Shown here: piece after piece, positions 40,256-54,105 of the stretch
How the letters are laid out: each line of letters opens with the position of its first letter
How positions within the stretch are numbered: position 1 is the stretch's first letter
Assembly (NCBI RefSeq): GCF_036417845.1
Contig: NC_089981.1
Location: 84,175,268 to 84,239,267, forward strand
Reading direction: 5' to 3'
Source: Apteryx mantelli
Lineage: Eukaryota; Chordata; Aves; Apterygiformes; Apterygidae
DNA length: 64,000 nucleotides
The notes under the pieces: model-generated
What the model was told of the DNA's origin: nothing
The model's database searches: none
Seen by the model: the letters and a program-made list of their open reading frames with translations, nothing else
Made by a program: the position numbers and the translations under genes

Positions 40256-40323
40256 AAATGCTTATCATTTCTGGCAGCTTAATTGAATCCTGTTAACAGA
40301 TACCACGAAACAGATAAGCATTT
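40256..40323. promoter_or_regulatory. Dyad-symmetric GATA-containing cluster
   Basis: A perfect 11-bp inverted repeat, AAATGCTTATC (40,256-40,266) and GATAAGCATTT (40,313-40,323), brackets a perfect 10-bp palindrome CTGTTAACAG (40,290-40,299) lying almost at the centre. Each arm contains a GATA site (AGATAAG/CTTATC), and a second GTTAACAG follows shortly after. Such symmetry suggests a regulatory cluster. A decayed palindromic element is an alternative explanation. Confidence 0.35.
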
Positions 40324-43300
40324 CTGTTGTTAACAGTTCTCATTGGAATAGCAAAGCCTGGTGTTTGCGTTATTTCCGTTTTCAGGTATCTCCCTTTGAA
40401 GGCAGGGGGTGTGGAAATGATCTTCTTAAGCATGCTACAAAAGGAGCATATTATTCATTTATTCGGCATTAGGACATCCGGGCAGGAGAGAAACCTCCCC
40501 TGAAGAGCGATAAGGGAAGCAGTGCCTGTCGCTCTCACCGAGGCGAGACTGAGGGGTGGTGGCACTTTTTCGGTGGGGTGGGCATGCTGGCTGGGGGGCC
40601 CAAGTGTGGCCCTGAGCCCAGAAGGATCCCTTGGGCAGGCTGGAGAGGTGCCATAGCACGTGCTGCAGCGCTTCCCAGAAGAGACCCAGGCGGGAGAGAG
40701 TGTGCAGGAGCCCTCAGTCACTAGCTGTGGGATGCGATGGCTGGGATGGGTTGAGCAAGGGCTGGTCCCGCTTCCTGACAGGTGCTGAGGCAGCTCAGCA
40801 ACTCCAACCTGCTACTGCAAATACCACCTTTCAGCTCAGGAAGCCTTGGAAATAAAGTGCTTTCAACCTGCAATGTGGATTTACACCTACACTGAGTTTC
40901 TATTGCGGATTGATGCATCCCTTATTCAGCGTGCAGAGAGCTTGGGCTTGACTATGATTCTTCCACGTTTTGTCGGAGCCTTGCCCTCCCCCAGGGGCAC
41001 TGAAACTCTTGCCATCAGGCAAGCAAAAATGGAGTTAACTGTGACAACATGAGAGTCCAGCCATGGCCTGCAAGATGCTTTGGGAGCATCTCTGCAATGC
41101 AAGAGCTGGCAGATGGAGAAGCAGCAGCCAGGCATTCCCGGCAGGCTTGCAGATCGCTGGGCAAGGAGTTATACAGGAGATCCCATGCTGCTGGGGCAGC
41201 CGAGCTCTGCCAACAGTAGCGTTTGCCTGCGCCCAGGAGAGGAACAAACCAGAACCCAGCGGAGGAAAATGGAGGGAGAAAGCTCAGTACTTCAAAACTT
41301 GTGGGTGCAGGAAGGAGAAAGAGGCTAAAATCTGGAAGAAGGTTTGTAATGGGCTGCCCAGGGTTCAGCTATAGCAACGACACATGCCTGCGGCCCAGAT
41401 TGACTTTTAGGAAAGATTGTCACGTGCACAGCAGGTCCCACCTCTTGCAGCAGCTGAATTGGGCTAGTCTTTCATGCAGCTTCATGCACTATGGTGTTAT
41501 CTTTTTCTCGGGAAAGCCATAGAACTGGGTAGAATTTAAATTATACTCCAGAGAAGTTGGCTCGTTTATCTAACGGAGGTCATAATGAGGGAGTCAGGAT
41601 TCCAGTTATAGCTCAGCACAGCAGATGTAGCTGTTTTTGCAGATGATAAAAATATAGTCTTGTCTCAGGAATGCTGCAGGAGTGAGGAGTGTGTGTGTTT
41701 TTTTTTTTCCCCCCCAGAGCATTGCTTTAACTCCAGCTGTACTGCAAAACAGTTGTTCCCATTGGGAAATCAATATTTATAGAGTAAACAGCGATGAGAC
41801 ATCAGCTGGTTGCCATCCAAGCAGGTAACAAGACCTGCTCTGTGGAATGCCCGCACCTCAAACTATGGAAAATTTTAGTCTTCCCTCTTTGGGGATTGGA
41901 GTAATTTTTCATTACCAGTGATGAATACTACTTTATTTTTACTCTGATCTGTATGTTTCTGAAGGCCTGCTTGCAAGGAAAAAGGCAGCCACTGAAACAT
42001 ATAGAAAGTTGCACTCAGTGCAGAAGTCCAGATGGAATTAACACAGGCTTCGTAAGAAACTCAGAGTTTGGCCCAACTTCGTGCTGCAGCCAGGGCACCA
42101 AAGGAAGGGACAAGGGCATTACACTGCTTTCCTGCTTTGGTCTGGATGAGGTAAGAAGCGTCAGGTTTGCCCTCGCATTGTATTCAAGTTTCTGTGGGGC
42201 TGCTCAGATTTATATCATCTTTCTATGTCACATGCTAGAGATGCCTGAAGATCATAAGAATGTAACGTACACAAGTTCACCTCTTCCTATTATAATTCAA
42301 GGCCCAGTGCACAGAATTAACCATCTCTTTAAATAAAAGCAATTTACCACAGAAAGCAATCACAACCAGCACTTCAAATACACCACACTTCAAATACACC
42401 ACACTTCCAGCACAACTTGAGCAGAGACGTTCACCTAGGGTACAAACACTGTCCTGCAAGGAGTACGTCACTGTTGGGGTGAGGTCCAGCTGGGACTAAC
42501 ATAAACCCTGCTGCACTGGCTCCGTGCCTAGCTTGTCCACAGGAAACTGCCAGTGGAGGAGTTAATTCATCACAAGCACAGCTGGACTCACCATTCTCAC
42601 TTTGCCTGGGTGGTACGATGAGTCCATGTCTTCCCGTTTTGCAGCAGCCCTCTCAAAGCCGACTGCGTGATATTGCCCAGCACTGTATTCCCTTGTGTTT
42701 ACAGGAGCAGTTCACAGCTGTATGAAAAACGTTTTGTCTCTAATCTGTATTTACCCAGAATGGTGATAAAGAAATTCCTGAGCAATCATTTAATCTCTCT
42801 TTGGGCTGACAGGACCATGGCCCCTCAGCCCGGCCCCCAGGCAGTCATGCGTGCGGGCGCCCCGCAGCGCGTGCGGAGCAGGGAAAGGCCGTGGCGTGAG
42901 AGCAGGCGCTGCACCAGAGTCTTTTGCTGGGTGGGGATAGCGAGCAGTGCTGGACACTGCAAGTGTCCTCTGAAACAGGCAGGGCAATGCTGCGAGGAAG
43001 GGCGAGCCCATCAGCAGCCAACTCGTTTGAAGATCCTGCTGCCTTTTTTTTTTTTTTTTTTTTAATGACGTGATCAATTGATTTGAACAAGAGGCTGGCT
43101 CACGGCTCCGTTTCTCTTACAAATTCTGCTGCTTGCTTGTAGCAGTGATGAGCTGCCCACAAGCATGCTCTCCCCATGGCGAGCTGGCCTGCTCGTGTGA
43201 GTAAGCTCTAAGCAATCTCTGCATGAACTCGCTGCCTGGCCCTAAAGGACTGGAAAAACAGGAAACTCTTTGAAAGGTGTCTAAGGATTTGATGTTGACG

Positions 43301-46300
43301 TTTGAATTTTCCTTTCATATCACTGTAACATTTTTGTCCAGGCACTTTATCCCTGCACTGCAAAGCTGTCATTTATTTCTAGTCAAAGATTTTGTGCTTT
43401 TGAAAATAAAGTCAAGGAGAGGACAGAAAATAGAAGTGTTCCAAGACACTTTAGTACATTAGACAAGTGTTTATTATGAGAAGCTGAGTCTTCCCAACCC
43501 TTGGGGAAAGGCCTATCTTGTGCACAAATAATTTAGCAAAAAGACAAAGCTGTTTTGCCTAGTAAGAATTTTGGTGCTGTATAGATTGAGAAAAATATTA
43601 TGTATTCATCAGTAGAAACAGAGTTATAACACAGTGACAATAACCTAGAAAGAGCTGAAGGGGACCAATTCCAACTTTCTGCATCTACTATGGGTTTTGA
43701 AAGTTAAATATTATTTTTCTATCACTGTCTGCTCCCAGAGTGCTCTTAGACTGATAGGGGTCTTAAGGGCCTGGTTTTTATGCACCCTGACAGTTTTTTG
43801 TTCTTTGTGACTGGTGTAGAGACCCCCCTCAAGCTGAGGGCCGTGCAGACTCCATGGTCACACAGCTGGGAAAGTGCCGTCCCAGCCCAAGAGAGCCACA
43901 GCCATGAGTGGGAGCAAGCGGCCTGGCCGACAAAATGCAGCAGGGTTATTGTGGAGGCTTCTCTGGCACTTGTCCTGCATGTGAAATGGGCTGTGCTTGC
44001 AGGCAGCGCATGATCACGGAGAGACGTTAAAGCCCTGCTGATCCACCCACAGACAAGCCTTGCTCTTGGCTAGTGATGGCAAAGCCACTGCTGCACCCCT
44101 GGACTCAGACTTGCCTCCTTGCTGGACCACTCTTCAGAGGTCCCATCTCCTGCAGACGGTGGCCACAACAGTGTCCTTGGAGCACAGAGAAGGAGAGAAA
44201 GAAACTAAGGGAAACTCCACAGGCAGCTAAGTACAAACCCATGCTTGCCCCCAAGCGAAAGCCGTGTTTGATGCTGTTCACATGAAGATACGGCCCAGGC
44301 TCTGGAGGGAGAGAGCAGAAAGGCACTTGCTGACCTGACATGGTACAGCCACACTGCAGGCAGCACCAAAAAGCACTTGAGATCATGATGCCAACTGATG
44401 GCACGAGGCACTTTAAGTGCACTCCGAGCCCCTGCAGAGCCGTTGCAGGGGCTATGTTGCAGGCTAGGATCATTTTCCTGAACTCGGTTCACGCTGGGGC
44501 CCTGCAGTAGCACTGGCCCGGCCAAGGAGCAGAGCTGCCCTGTGCTGCCTGCTGCCTCCCGCAGGACCCCAGCTTGGGTTGTGGTCCTCAGCATTTGTGG
44601 AGTTTGGCGTTTGCTCTGGAGCAGGGCAGATGGGAGTTATGAGCTGTTGTTCACATGTTCCAGATGGGCCAAACCCTTCCCATTTCAGCCATACAGAGAA
44701 ACACTCTGCTTTACAGCAGTTTTGAATGAGGCAAAGGAGGAGATGCTGCACCTGACCCACCACGCTCCTATCACCCGAGCTGCCTGGAAAAGCACACATC
44801 TATTTTCAGCACAGGTTTGTTCCCCAACATGAGCAGCTCCAGCAGAGAGGTGGAAACAACACCCCAGGGTTCCTGTACCCCCAGGGGCAGCACTGTGGCC
44901 TCTCGCCTCATCTGCTCGGAGATGAGCCCATACGAGCCCTACAAGTGGGAGCAGACGAGGGGCTCAGAGAGCCCAGCGCTCACGCACTCCTGTGCAGCCA
45001 GGACTGGGGCAGCAAGAAATCCTGCCCTCTGGGATGAGGTGCAAACTACCCTGCACTTGAGAGGCTTCAGGAGCAGCACGCGCAGAAGAAGCCTCAGAGC
45101 ATTTTGTGCTCTTCCCAGAAGTCTTTAGGAGCCGCTTGTCAGAGCAGCTACAGTTATTTAACAATTCAGTCTTGACTCTGCATCTCAAGCCGGCCACATT
45201 TTACTGCCTGCAAATTGCTCACTAGGAGGAACTGTGGAAAAATTTCCACAGAAAGTCTATAAACATAATCCCTTAGGTGAAACTCCATCCCACTTGTAAC
45301 CCAACTCAGCAAATGCTAATGCCCTGTCCCTGCGCTCACATTCCCATCAGAGCCATTTTCCCCAGACAATGGCTTTCTTTGCCCTGGTAAGCACAGAAAG
45401 TAGGCATTTCCTTGGAGGAAGTTCATTTAGATTTTTAGACAAAAAAATAGGAAGAGTGGGAAAGAAAAAACTTTTCAGTAATCTGGGAAAGTACTATCGG
45501 ACAAAACCTTTTCTGCTAAAGGGAAGCACTTTCCCCAGGCCATTGAAAAACTTAAGACAAACACATTATTTTAAAAATTATTTTAACTTTTAACTTTAAA
45601 TGAAGAAAATTAGATGGCCCTGCAATTCATTTTTACCATCACAGATATTGCAGTCATTGAAGTCCTGGTTTTATTTTTGACTCAAACATTTAGCCTTCAG
45701 TTAATTTCTCATAGTTGTGGAGCCATTATAAATTTCACTTCGGAGGTGCAGAATGATTAATTTCTCAACCACATTTTTGCTTTGAAGTGTCTACTGGCTG
45801 TTAATAAAATAAGCCCTGTTATGTTCTCTTCAAAGTCACAAAATGCAAACACACGCGCATGCTTTGGGCTGAAGGAGGCAGCAGAAAGTCTGCCTGTCAG
45901 TGGGAATTTAGCTGAAATGAGGAGGGGGGCTCTTACCTCACTGCCCCGGGGAAGAGCGCTGTGTTTGTTCAGCCAAAACCGCTGCACACAAAGGCAATGA
46001 GAAACTCGGCACTGGGTCTCCAGAGCTCCTGATTTAGAGGGTGGAGTCTGGGGAATGAACGTTACATTTTGTTAGAAAACCACTAGTGTTTTTACAGCAC
46101 AGATTTAATAAAGTTAATTTATGTCTGACGGAAAATTAAACACCTTACAACCCTGCACTTAGCGTTCAGTGGAATATACTGTACATTCAGTGTCCGACCC
46201 ACAGCAGAATAAACAATGTGTCTAGAAAAACTCATGCCTCTGAGTACACAGAAAAACATGCAGCAATCGGAGGAGCAATTCCCTGCCGGCGTAGCTTGGC

Positions 46301-49300
46301 AGCCCTCCTCTGTAGCTGGTGAAGGTGTACCAGCTAATGTTAGCAGGGAGTTGGCTTCAGATGCTTGGGGGTTAGCTTTTTTATAAAGGGCAGATAAGAA
46401 CTAAGCGTGAGAGAGGGTGCCAGTGCTTTGGGCCATTAGTTGCACAAAGATCCTCTTTCCCCAGGGAGGAATTTCTCCAGCAAAATGGACCGTGCAGAGA
46501 CACTTCTATCCCACATCTGCAGCTGCACCCATGGCATGGGAGGGCAGGCAGAGGGATGAAGGAGGGGGGAAAAAATAAGAGAAACAGGAATAGGTTCGGA
46601 GCATCTCATCAAAAGTGTTTTCTGTGGAAAAATGTAGCTCTTGAAAAAACCCCAAATTTTCCTTTTGATAAAATATTTCCAGTTTAGATGAGGGAAATCC
46701 ACATTAGCTATTTCATTTCAGTCACTTTGATCTAAACAACAACATGCCATTGAATGTGACATGTTTCAGTTTTAAATGAGCTTAAGATCATCTGACAGCA
46801 TTTCCCCATGATGCATCTGACTTACAAGAGCTGTCTTCCAGAGCTCAAGCCCTTTCTTAAGGGCAGCACTCTTTGCAAGGCTACATGTCCTATAAATTTC
46901 TCACTATGGGAACTGCTTGACTTTTGGAGCATGGTGGGAAAGGAGGTTTGGCCTGGGAAGCCATCTCATCACAGAGAAGGGGAAGGGACTACAGTTCCCA
47001 CGAGCCAAAGCAAAACAGGAAAAAAAAGAGATTCAGACTGACGAAGTATTTCAATGTCAGGAGAACATTTCTACTAGAAACATAAAATAAGAAAATCTAT
47101 CACTATAAAAGCAGAAAGAAAATCTGAATTTTCCTTGCACAAGATTTTAGGGTTTGAGCTGAAAACAATTGCTGGAATGTCCCATAGTATTGCTATGAAT
47201 TTTGCTAACCTGCAAGGCCAGACTTTGCAGCTGGGGTCTCTACACCCCTGTCATCCCCTGTTGCTCTGTCACCTCTGTGGGACTGCCAACTGCCAGCACA
47301 AGTGAGAAGCCTTCCTTGGCCTTTGTGTTTCAGCGAGGCCGCAGTTCAGGCAACCCTGAACTCCCTATCAAAGCACTTCAGCTTTACACCAGCATAAACG
47401 ATGATGACAGAGGATAGGCGAGCTCAACAAGTTGCTAATGCAATACAGTCCTAGGTTACAGCTTTCTGCCTTTATATCTCTGGAGCCTTATAAGGGCAGG
47501 CTGGCTCATACGTGGAGCAGACTGATTTTCACCAGGTCTCCTGCTAACAGCACAGGGTGCTCAAAAGGTGTTTTGTCTCACATGGGGTCTCAGCATGGAC
47601 AAGAGCCTAGATAAACCTGCCCCTGCTCCCAAAATGGATGGGAGTTTTCCCATTTGTGACAGTGGGAGCAGGGATCAGAGCAGTGCCAGTGCCAGCAGCC
47701 ATGAACAACAGCAATTGCTGAACACCCATGCCAAAATTAACCTGAGTACCTGTGAGAGGTGACTCTATGAGATCCTCACCGCCACCCCACCGTAGAGATA
47801 TGCCCTCTAGAAGCAGGTCCGTTCCTTCCCTCAACATGTCTATCCTCTCCAGCTGAGAGTCCCCCGGGGGATGGATCCAAACCCGAGTGATCATGGAAGC
47901 CCCACAGATGAGCTAACCAGAGACCCTCACCCAGATCTTACACTCAGGCACTGCTGTACAGCTCTGAAATCACTCAGCAGTGATAAACCCTCCATACCAG
48001 CAACCGTGGTTATTTACATACATCAGAGCAATAGCAATGTGCATCTCATGCTGCAGGACCAGCTCAGACCTGTTGCCGAGGAGGCAGAAGAAGTGATAGG
48101 GATGTTATTTATTAGGGACCAAGCCAATAAAAACATCCTCCAGGCCCAAGTGTTTCATTTGTTCCACTGCTAAAGAGAAGCTGCCACTAATGACAGGATG
48201 AATAACTCTACAAAATATATGCTACAGAGCCAAAGGTCCTCATTACAGAGAAACCTGACTCCACTCCTGCAGAGTAGGGGCTGAATGAGTGCTACCTGTG
48301 CTGTTACGGGACCAGTGTCCTTCCCCCACGTGGTCTCCAGGACTGCCTCAGCCTCCTGCCTGTTTGGCCAGGAGGACACGAGCTAATTTCTCCCCTGCCT
48401 TTACAGACCCGCAAGCCGAGGGAGGAAGCAGAACACACAGGGAAGAGGTGATCAGCAGCATGCATCGGATTCTCGCAGCCATAAATCTTACTAATTGCAA
48501 AAATTTATTACTTGGGGGTTTTGACAACGAGACCTGTAGCATTCACGCTGTTGGAGACCAGGATTTGACTTTTCCTCTCCCAGTTCTGCCTAGATCAGCT
48601 TCATGAAGCTGTCTCAGCCTCTTTCCTCTGCTCCAGTGTGTAATTTTTAAGAGATTTTAACAGGTAACACCGCTTTCTCTCCCCAGCCTATGGGCTTGTA
48701 CTTGGGGTTGGGAGAGCAGCTGATCTGCTTGGCTTTAACCTGAATGCAGGTACGACTGTGCAATGGGTAACTGCTCTGTGGCGTATTCCCTGTGGGTTAA
48801 CTGCCAGCACTGTCCCAAAGGCCATGGCCTAGCCTATCTGAGAGGCTTATCTGCATAACTGGAGTCAACCCCTGGCTGTCAGCACCTGGGCTGTATCCTG
48901 CCCCAGATTCATCCTACCAACAATTCAGAGGCCTGCAATGGGATGGCAGGGTGGAAATCAAAAGGGAATTTGGCAGTTCAGATCCCCTTCACACATGGAC
49001 TGTCTCTGCTCCCGCAGTCAACTCTTTCCCCTCCATTTAGTGATGTCCTGACTTGCTCCATGTCCAGATGCCCAGCTTGCCGAAGCCTCATCCTGCGTAC
49101 CACAGCAATCCCAAGCGAGGCATGCTCCTTACTGCTATGCTGAGAGCATGCCAGAGTAGCGCTGCTCCCTGCCGAACCATTTCACCTGAGTAGGATTCCT
49201 TTCTCCTGAGGATATCCTGTTCCTTGGCTTTCCCACTCTGGCCTAAGTATCCAGACTCCCTAAGTAAAAAGAAATGAAACAATACAGGGTCATAACACTT

Positions 49301-52300
49301 GCACAGCAGTTTCCATTAATTGTTACATGAAACATGCATGATTCCAGGAAGCATGTTGTTTTGAAATAGCAAGTTTTCCATCATCCCTACCAGTGTTTTG
49401 TATACATGTCATTTTAATCTGCTTGGCAAACACAGACTGTGTGATTGATGTGGCTAGGAGAGCTGCATGTGACTTTATCCATTCAGTCGTTTGCCCTATT
49501 TTTAGATCTATGCTTTCTGTGATCTGCTTCAGCTTGCCAAACGTCTCTTGCAGTTTGTAACTCTTAACTCAGAGCAGGCGAAGCATGTGAATAGGGACTC
49601 CCAGGATTACAGCCTTTTCTGGAGGAAATTCAAGCCCTGGCAGAAATAAACCAACCCATTTCCCCATGGCATGAGACTTCCCCACCATCTATGACCCCAC
49701 CAAAGCCTCTTCTTCTGTCCCAAGGGTGAGGGTGGAAATTGAGTTGAGGAAAGCTCATAGAAAAAGGAGCTGCACAAGCTCTAACATCAGAGTGAAGTTG
49801 CTACTAAGGACTTTGTGAAGTGACTCAACAAAACACAATTTGGATCAAAACCTGCTCCCAATCAGGCCTCTGGCCCTCCCACAGCTTGCCAAACTTTCTG
49901 GGAAGGCTTCAGCAGGGAATCATCAGCCCACTGGTTTCAATAGTCTCCTGCAGAACAGCTCAGAGACACCAGGACACATTCTCCTCTGGAGTGATGCTAT
50001 GGCTAGAAGTTAACCCTGAGGAGACAACAGTGCCCTCAGGCAGCAGAGTCTGTGGACAGCTCAGTATAACACCATGAGGTACCCGTGCTTCCATATCTTG
50101 CTTGCACAGATAGGACTTCGAGCCATAGTGGCTGCACCCAGGCCAGGTTACAGCTTTGCCACCTCCCCAGCTTCTGGAGGCCTGGGTTTGGTCCAAGTTT
50201 GTTCTTGGGAGCTGCCACTCACACCTCCAGTGGGACTGGCTCAGTGGTGACCAAAGCCCCTGGTACCTCATGTTTGTATACTTTACTCCTGCTCTGTGCT
50301 GCGGCAGTCAGGTCTTTCATGCCATTGCTGCCACGGCCTGTTACAATGCTCCATGCTCAACGTTGGCATGTTTCACTCAACCCTGTCCTTTGCAATATAT
50401 TAGTGGATTAATCCCTGATCTTTGTAGTGACCCAACTTGTAGCCTGATTGATGGCTCTACTTGTTTACTTGCATTCTGCATCAGCAATACAAGAAAAGGG
50501 ATCAGGATACAAAAGAAACAGCTGTTAGAGAGGAGGAAAGAAACCCAGCAAGTTGTTTATGGGCAATTTGCATCCTTTGTTCCACAGTAGGTGTGATTTG
50601 GGGTAGCCAAACATTTGGAAATGGCTGTTTCTCCCCCTGCCCCATTACTGTGGACTCATGCTGCTTTAATACGGCAGGGGACCAACTACAGGCAATGATG
50701 TTTTGGGGAGAGCAAGAGTATCTTTAGCCATTCACTTGTTAGCATGCTTCAGGACCCACAGTGGAATACATAAATCTCTGGTTCCAGCTAGAGGCTAGTT
50801 CATGGCTATATTTCTAACCCAAAAGCAGCTCTCATTATAAAGTATCATTAGAAATTATTAAGGTGCATGATAATACACACAGGAAAGACAGTAGAATGAG
50901 AAGAGCAGAGTCCCTGGAGATTTTTATGTGCTGTCTATCCCAGACAGCAGGATTTGCCTCCTTGCTTATTGAGCAGTGAGACGGGATGTTGTTCCCTTCC
51001 CTCCATCTATGTTATCAAGTCAATGAGCCTTGTAATGCATTAACCCTACTTGACGTTGTGAAACAAGACCTCTGTTTGACTGATCTATTGCCCCAGTGGT
51101 TAAGAGCAGGATCTGACTGCTCAGTTAAAGGCCCTGCAAGTGCAGCGCTTGCCTTCTCCAGCTGGGTGGAAAAGGAACAGGTATGACTTGATTCCTGGGC
51201 AGGACTTCTGGTACTGCTCAAAGCTCCCTGCTGCATGGGCAAGTGGGCCACCCCAGCAGAGACCAGCATCATTATGGAGGGCTGATGGCTAGTGAGATCA
51301 CCTCCGCTTCTCTCCTCTCTGGTGTGTGAAGCAGTGCCCAGGCTAGGGGACGTGCTGACGGATTCTGGCACACAAGGTCACACTGCAGGGAACAGCGGCA
51401 ACGCAAGGGGACTTGTCAGCTGGCAGCGAACCAATTCTGCAGAGACTCCACTGGATGGTGTGTTATCGTCGACAGAAGCCAGTCTTGCCTGGGACACACA
51501 GGGAAGGCTCAGACACTGAAAGAGGGAGGTTGCTTTTCCACAGGAGCACACAGGAGCACACAGACAGGAGAGACCCAGGCAGTGGACACAGAGGGAGAAC
51601 AAGTTGTTCGTGTTGGTGCTGACAGCTGAGTCAACTCCTTGAGTGTGAGGGAGGCATTTCAACATATTTGGAGGTCTGGGACCTCAGGGAAGTGCCCCAG
51701 ACAGCATGAAGCAATCATCCAGGGACAGGTACAGGTGGCCAAGGCTGGGAGCGTGGGCAGGTTATGTAAGAAGTACCAAGAGAGGAAGGACTGTGAAGTT
51801 CCGAAGACAGTGGCAAGAAGCCCACATGGGGTATAACAAACAGAAGCACGGAGCAGGAACAACAGGACCAAACCATCTCACTGGAGACACTTCCTCAAGC
51901 ACTTGCAGTTTGGGTAATTTCCAGGGGACGGTGGGGTTGAGGAAACACCACTCACAGAGGAGTGTAGCAGCAGCCAGAAAGATCTGACCTTGAAGATGGC
52001 ATCTTCTGGGACCTTAATCACAGGAAGAGCAACACTGCCACTGGAAACAATTGTTTTCCTTTATGTCCATCAATAGCCCTCTCCCTAAACACGGCAGTTC
52101 TCTTAAGTCCAAAAGCGTGAGAAAAATCTAAGCTTTGTGGCAAACTAAACAAGAAAACCAGTATGAGCTCTGCTGATTGACTGAGATTGTCCCTTCTTAT
52201 GGTAGGATCATCAGCAGAAACAGTGGAGTTTGCAGCAGAGTTTCTGGAAGTTCACTCTGAGAGTGTCTGGGTTTTCCTGAGACACCCTCTATCTACCACA

Positions 52301-52991
52301 CAACCACTTTACAAGAGTGGTTCCTTTCTGCCACATGTGAACACATCTGGACTGTACCTTGAAAGCCCTAGTGTTAAAACAAATTCTCCTACCCAGAGTA
52401 ATTAACAATACAATTTTCCTTTTCAGGGTCAGAACGTAATTACAGAGCAAGCTAAAATAGAGGGAGCATCAAAGGTGTCCTGGCACATGCCTTGGGCAGG
52501 AGGGAAGTCCCAGGCTGCAATAGTTAGGGGCCTCTGCCATAAAGAGAGGGGAAATGAAACACCATATAAATACAATGCACCTAAATATAGCCACACTGGG
52601 TGTGTGATAAATATCTAGATAGAGATAAGCAGACAGCTCCCACATGCTTGCTCTCACTTTGTAAGTGCTACATTTGCTTCTAAAGACAATCCAAAATAAA
52701 GATATAGCTCAAGATCCTAAGGAAGTGTGAAGGATGAAAATTATATCATGAGATGATGAAATGCTACTTGAAAAAAAACAAAACAGTCTCATTAGAGAGA
52801 AGCTGGAAAATGAGCTCTGATAGATCTGCATGGCTTTTTACTACCTGCACACATTGCAGGGGAAGAGGGGGGTGGAACTGAGTGTGTGAAAATAGATCTT
52901 TTTTCCATATAGATCTGCAGCCATCACAAGCAAGATCTGCTCAAAGAGGGTTAACTGTGGCAGTGGGACCATCAGGTACAGGAAGAGGAGG
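40324..52991. other. Non-coding stretch, no gene recognised
   Basis: No gene supported on either strand. Small items are an 18-bp direct duplication (CACTTCAAATACACCACA twice, about 42,376-42,413), T-rich runs near 41,699 and 43,045, a short hairpin TGTGGAAA-AA-TTTCCACA at 45,233-45,250, and a 12-bp direct duplication near 51,541. None points to a gene. Confidence 0.4.
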
Positions 52992-53120
52992 CTTTCCCTT
53001 CCCTTCCCCTTCCCCTTCCCCTTCCCCTTTCCCTTTCCCTTTCCCTTTCCCTTTCCCTTTCCCTTTCCCTTTCCCTTACCCTTACCCTTACCCTTACCCT
53101 TACCCTTACCCTTACCCTTC
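52992..53120 (+). repeat. Polypyrimidine microsatellite with three phases
   Basis: A near-pure pyrimidine tract passes from CCCCTT units through about ten CCCTTT units to seven CCCTTA units (53,073-53,114). On the minus strand it reads as GGGAAA and then TAAGGG, which gives regular G-triplets. CCCTTA is not the vertebrate telomere unit (CCCTAA), so this is not an interstitial telomere. The glycine-lysine reading frame on the minus strand is only the microsatellite. It lies about 1 kb left of the first recognisable piece of the ITPRIPL1-like array. Confidence 0.95.
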
Positions 53121-54105
53121 TGCTGGGGCCAGCAGAGCCCTGCAGGCAGCGGGCTCATATGCCGTGTCCGCATAGAGTAGCACTGCCACCTCTCGGGAAA
53201 TGCCAGCACTGGCTTCTCCCACACGGCTTTCCACCTGCAAAACCACTGCACCTAAAACAATCTGGAGAACAGTATTTCTTTTGAGTGCCCCAGTCTCAAG
53301 GCCAGGTCTCCGAGGGTTTTAACGCTATTTAATATTGTCCCAGGGTACAACCTCTGTGTCCTGGAAAGATTTGAAGCACTGCAGTCCAAGGCTGTGGGAC
53401 TGAAGCTGCCATTAGGTAGTGAGGGACTGTATAACTGTGCTCCACACACAAGGAAAGGCACACCGTTCAGGGACACCACCTTGTCCACCTGAGCCTGACA
53501 AACCAGGGAGCAATACTCAATATGGAGAATTATGGAGACTAATGAGTTATTCACCTAACTGAGAAACAAGGACAGGTGGAGGAACTCTCTTTACAAAATC
53601 AGTGAAAACAGAGCACACTAAATGAGATATTCTGCAAAATACCTAATTTTTCTGCAGCTCAGCTAGATAGCATCCTGTGCCTGCATTCCCCTTATAATGT
53701 TGTGCAGACACTCACAGGTACATAATTTCTTAAAAATAGCTAATTCACTGGAAACTTTACATAAAGTAATGCTTCTGTGGGCAATCAAATCTCCTGAAAA
53801 GGATGCGCAGGATCCTGAAAAGGATATCCTGAAGTCACTTCATGTGTTAAGTTCCCATTCCCGCGGTGGTGGAGACCTGCACTCCCCAGGTCAGGGAAGG
53901 GTCTTTTTGCTCCACCTGCCTGCGGCTGCAGGCAGGCGACTTGCAGGAATGTAAAGAGTGCACATTTGCAAGAAGGCAGCATGGTCTTTCTATGCCTTGC
54001 TCCTCCTCTGATGTCCCGTGAGACAGACTAGCTGCCTTGGTGCTGGCCTTTGGGCTTGTAGATGTGAGTCTGCTCTTGGTGCCTTGGGGCACTGATGGGT
54101 GATGG
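53121..54105. other. Transition DNA before the tandem array
   Basis: No gene recognised. A short perfect hairpin, CCTGCCTGC-GGCT-GCAGGCAGG, lies at 53,915-53,936. Weak resemblance to the array spacer may begin around 53,940 (GTGCACATTTGCAAG against AGTGCAGCACATCTGCAAAG of the unit), but it is convincing only from about 54,106. Confidence 0.4.

Noticed and set aside
53073-53114. Possible interstitial telomere
   Set aside because: The unit is CCCTTA, not CCCTAA, and grades into CCCTTT, so it is an ordinary microsatellite.
52841-53251. Minus-strand glycine-lysine repeat protein
   Set aside because: The frame is only the translated microsatellite, and the flanks have no conserved peptide.
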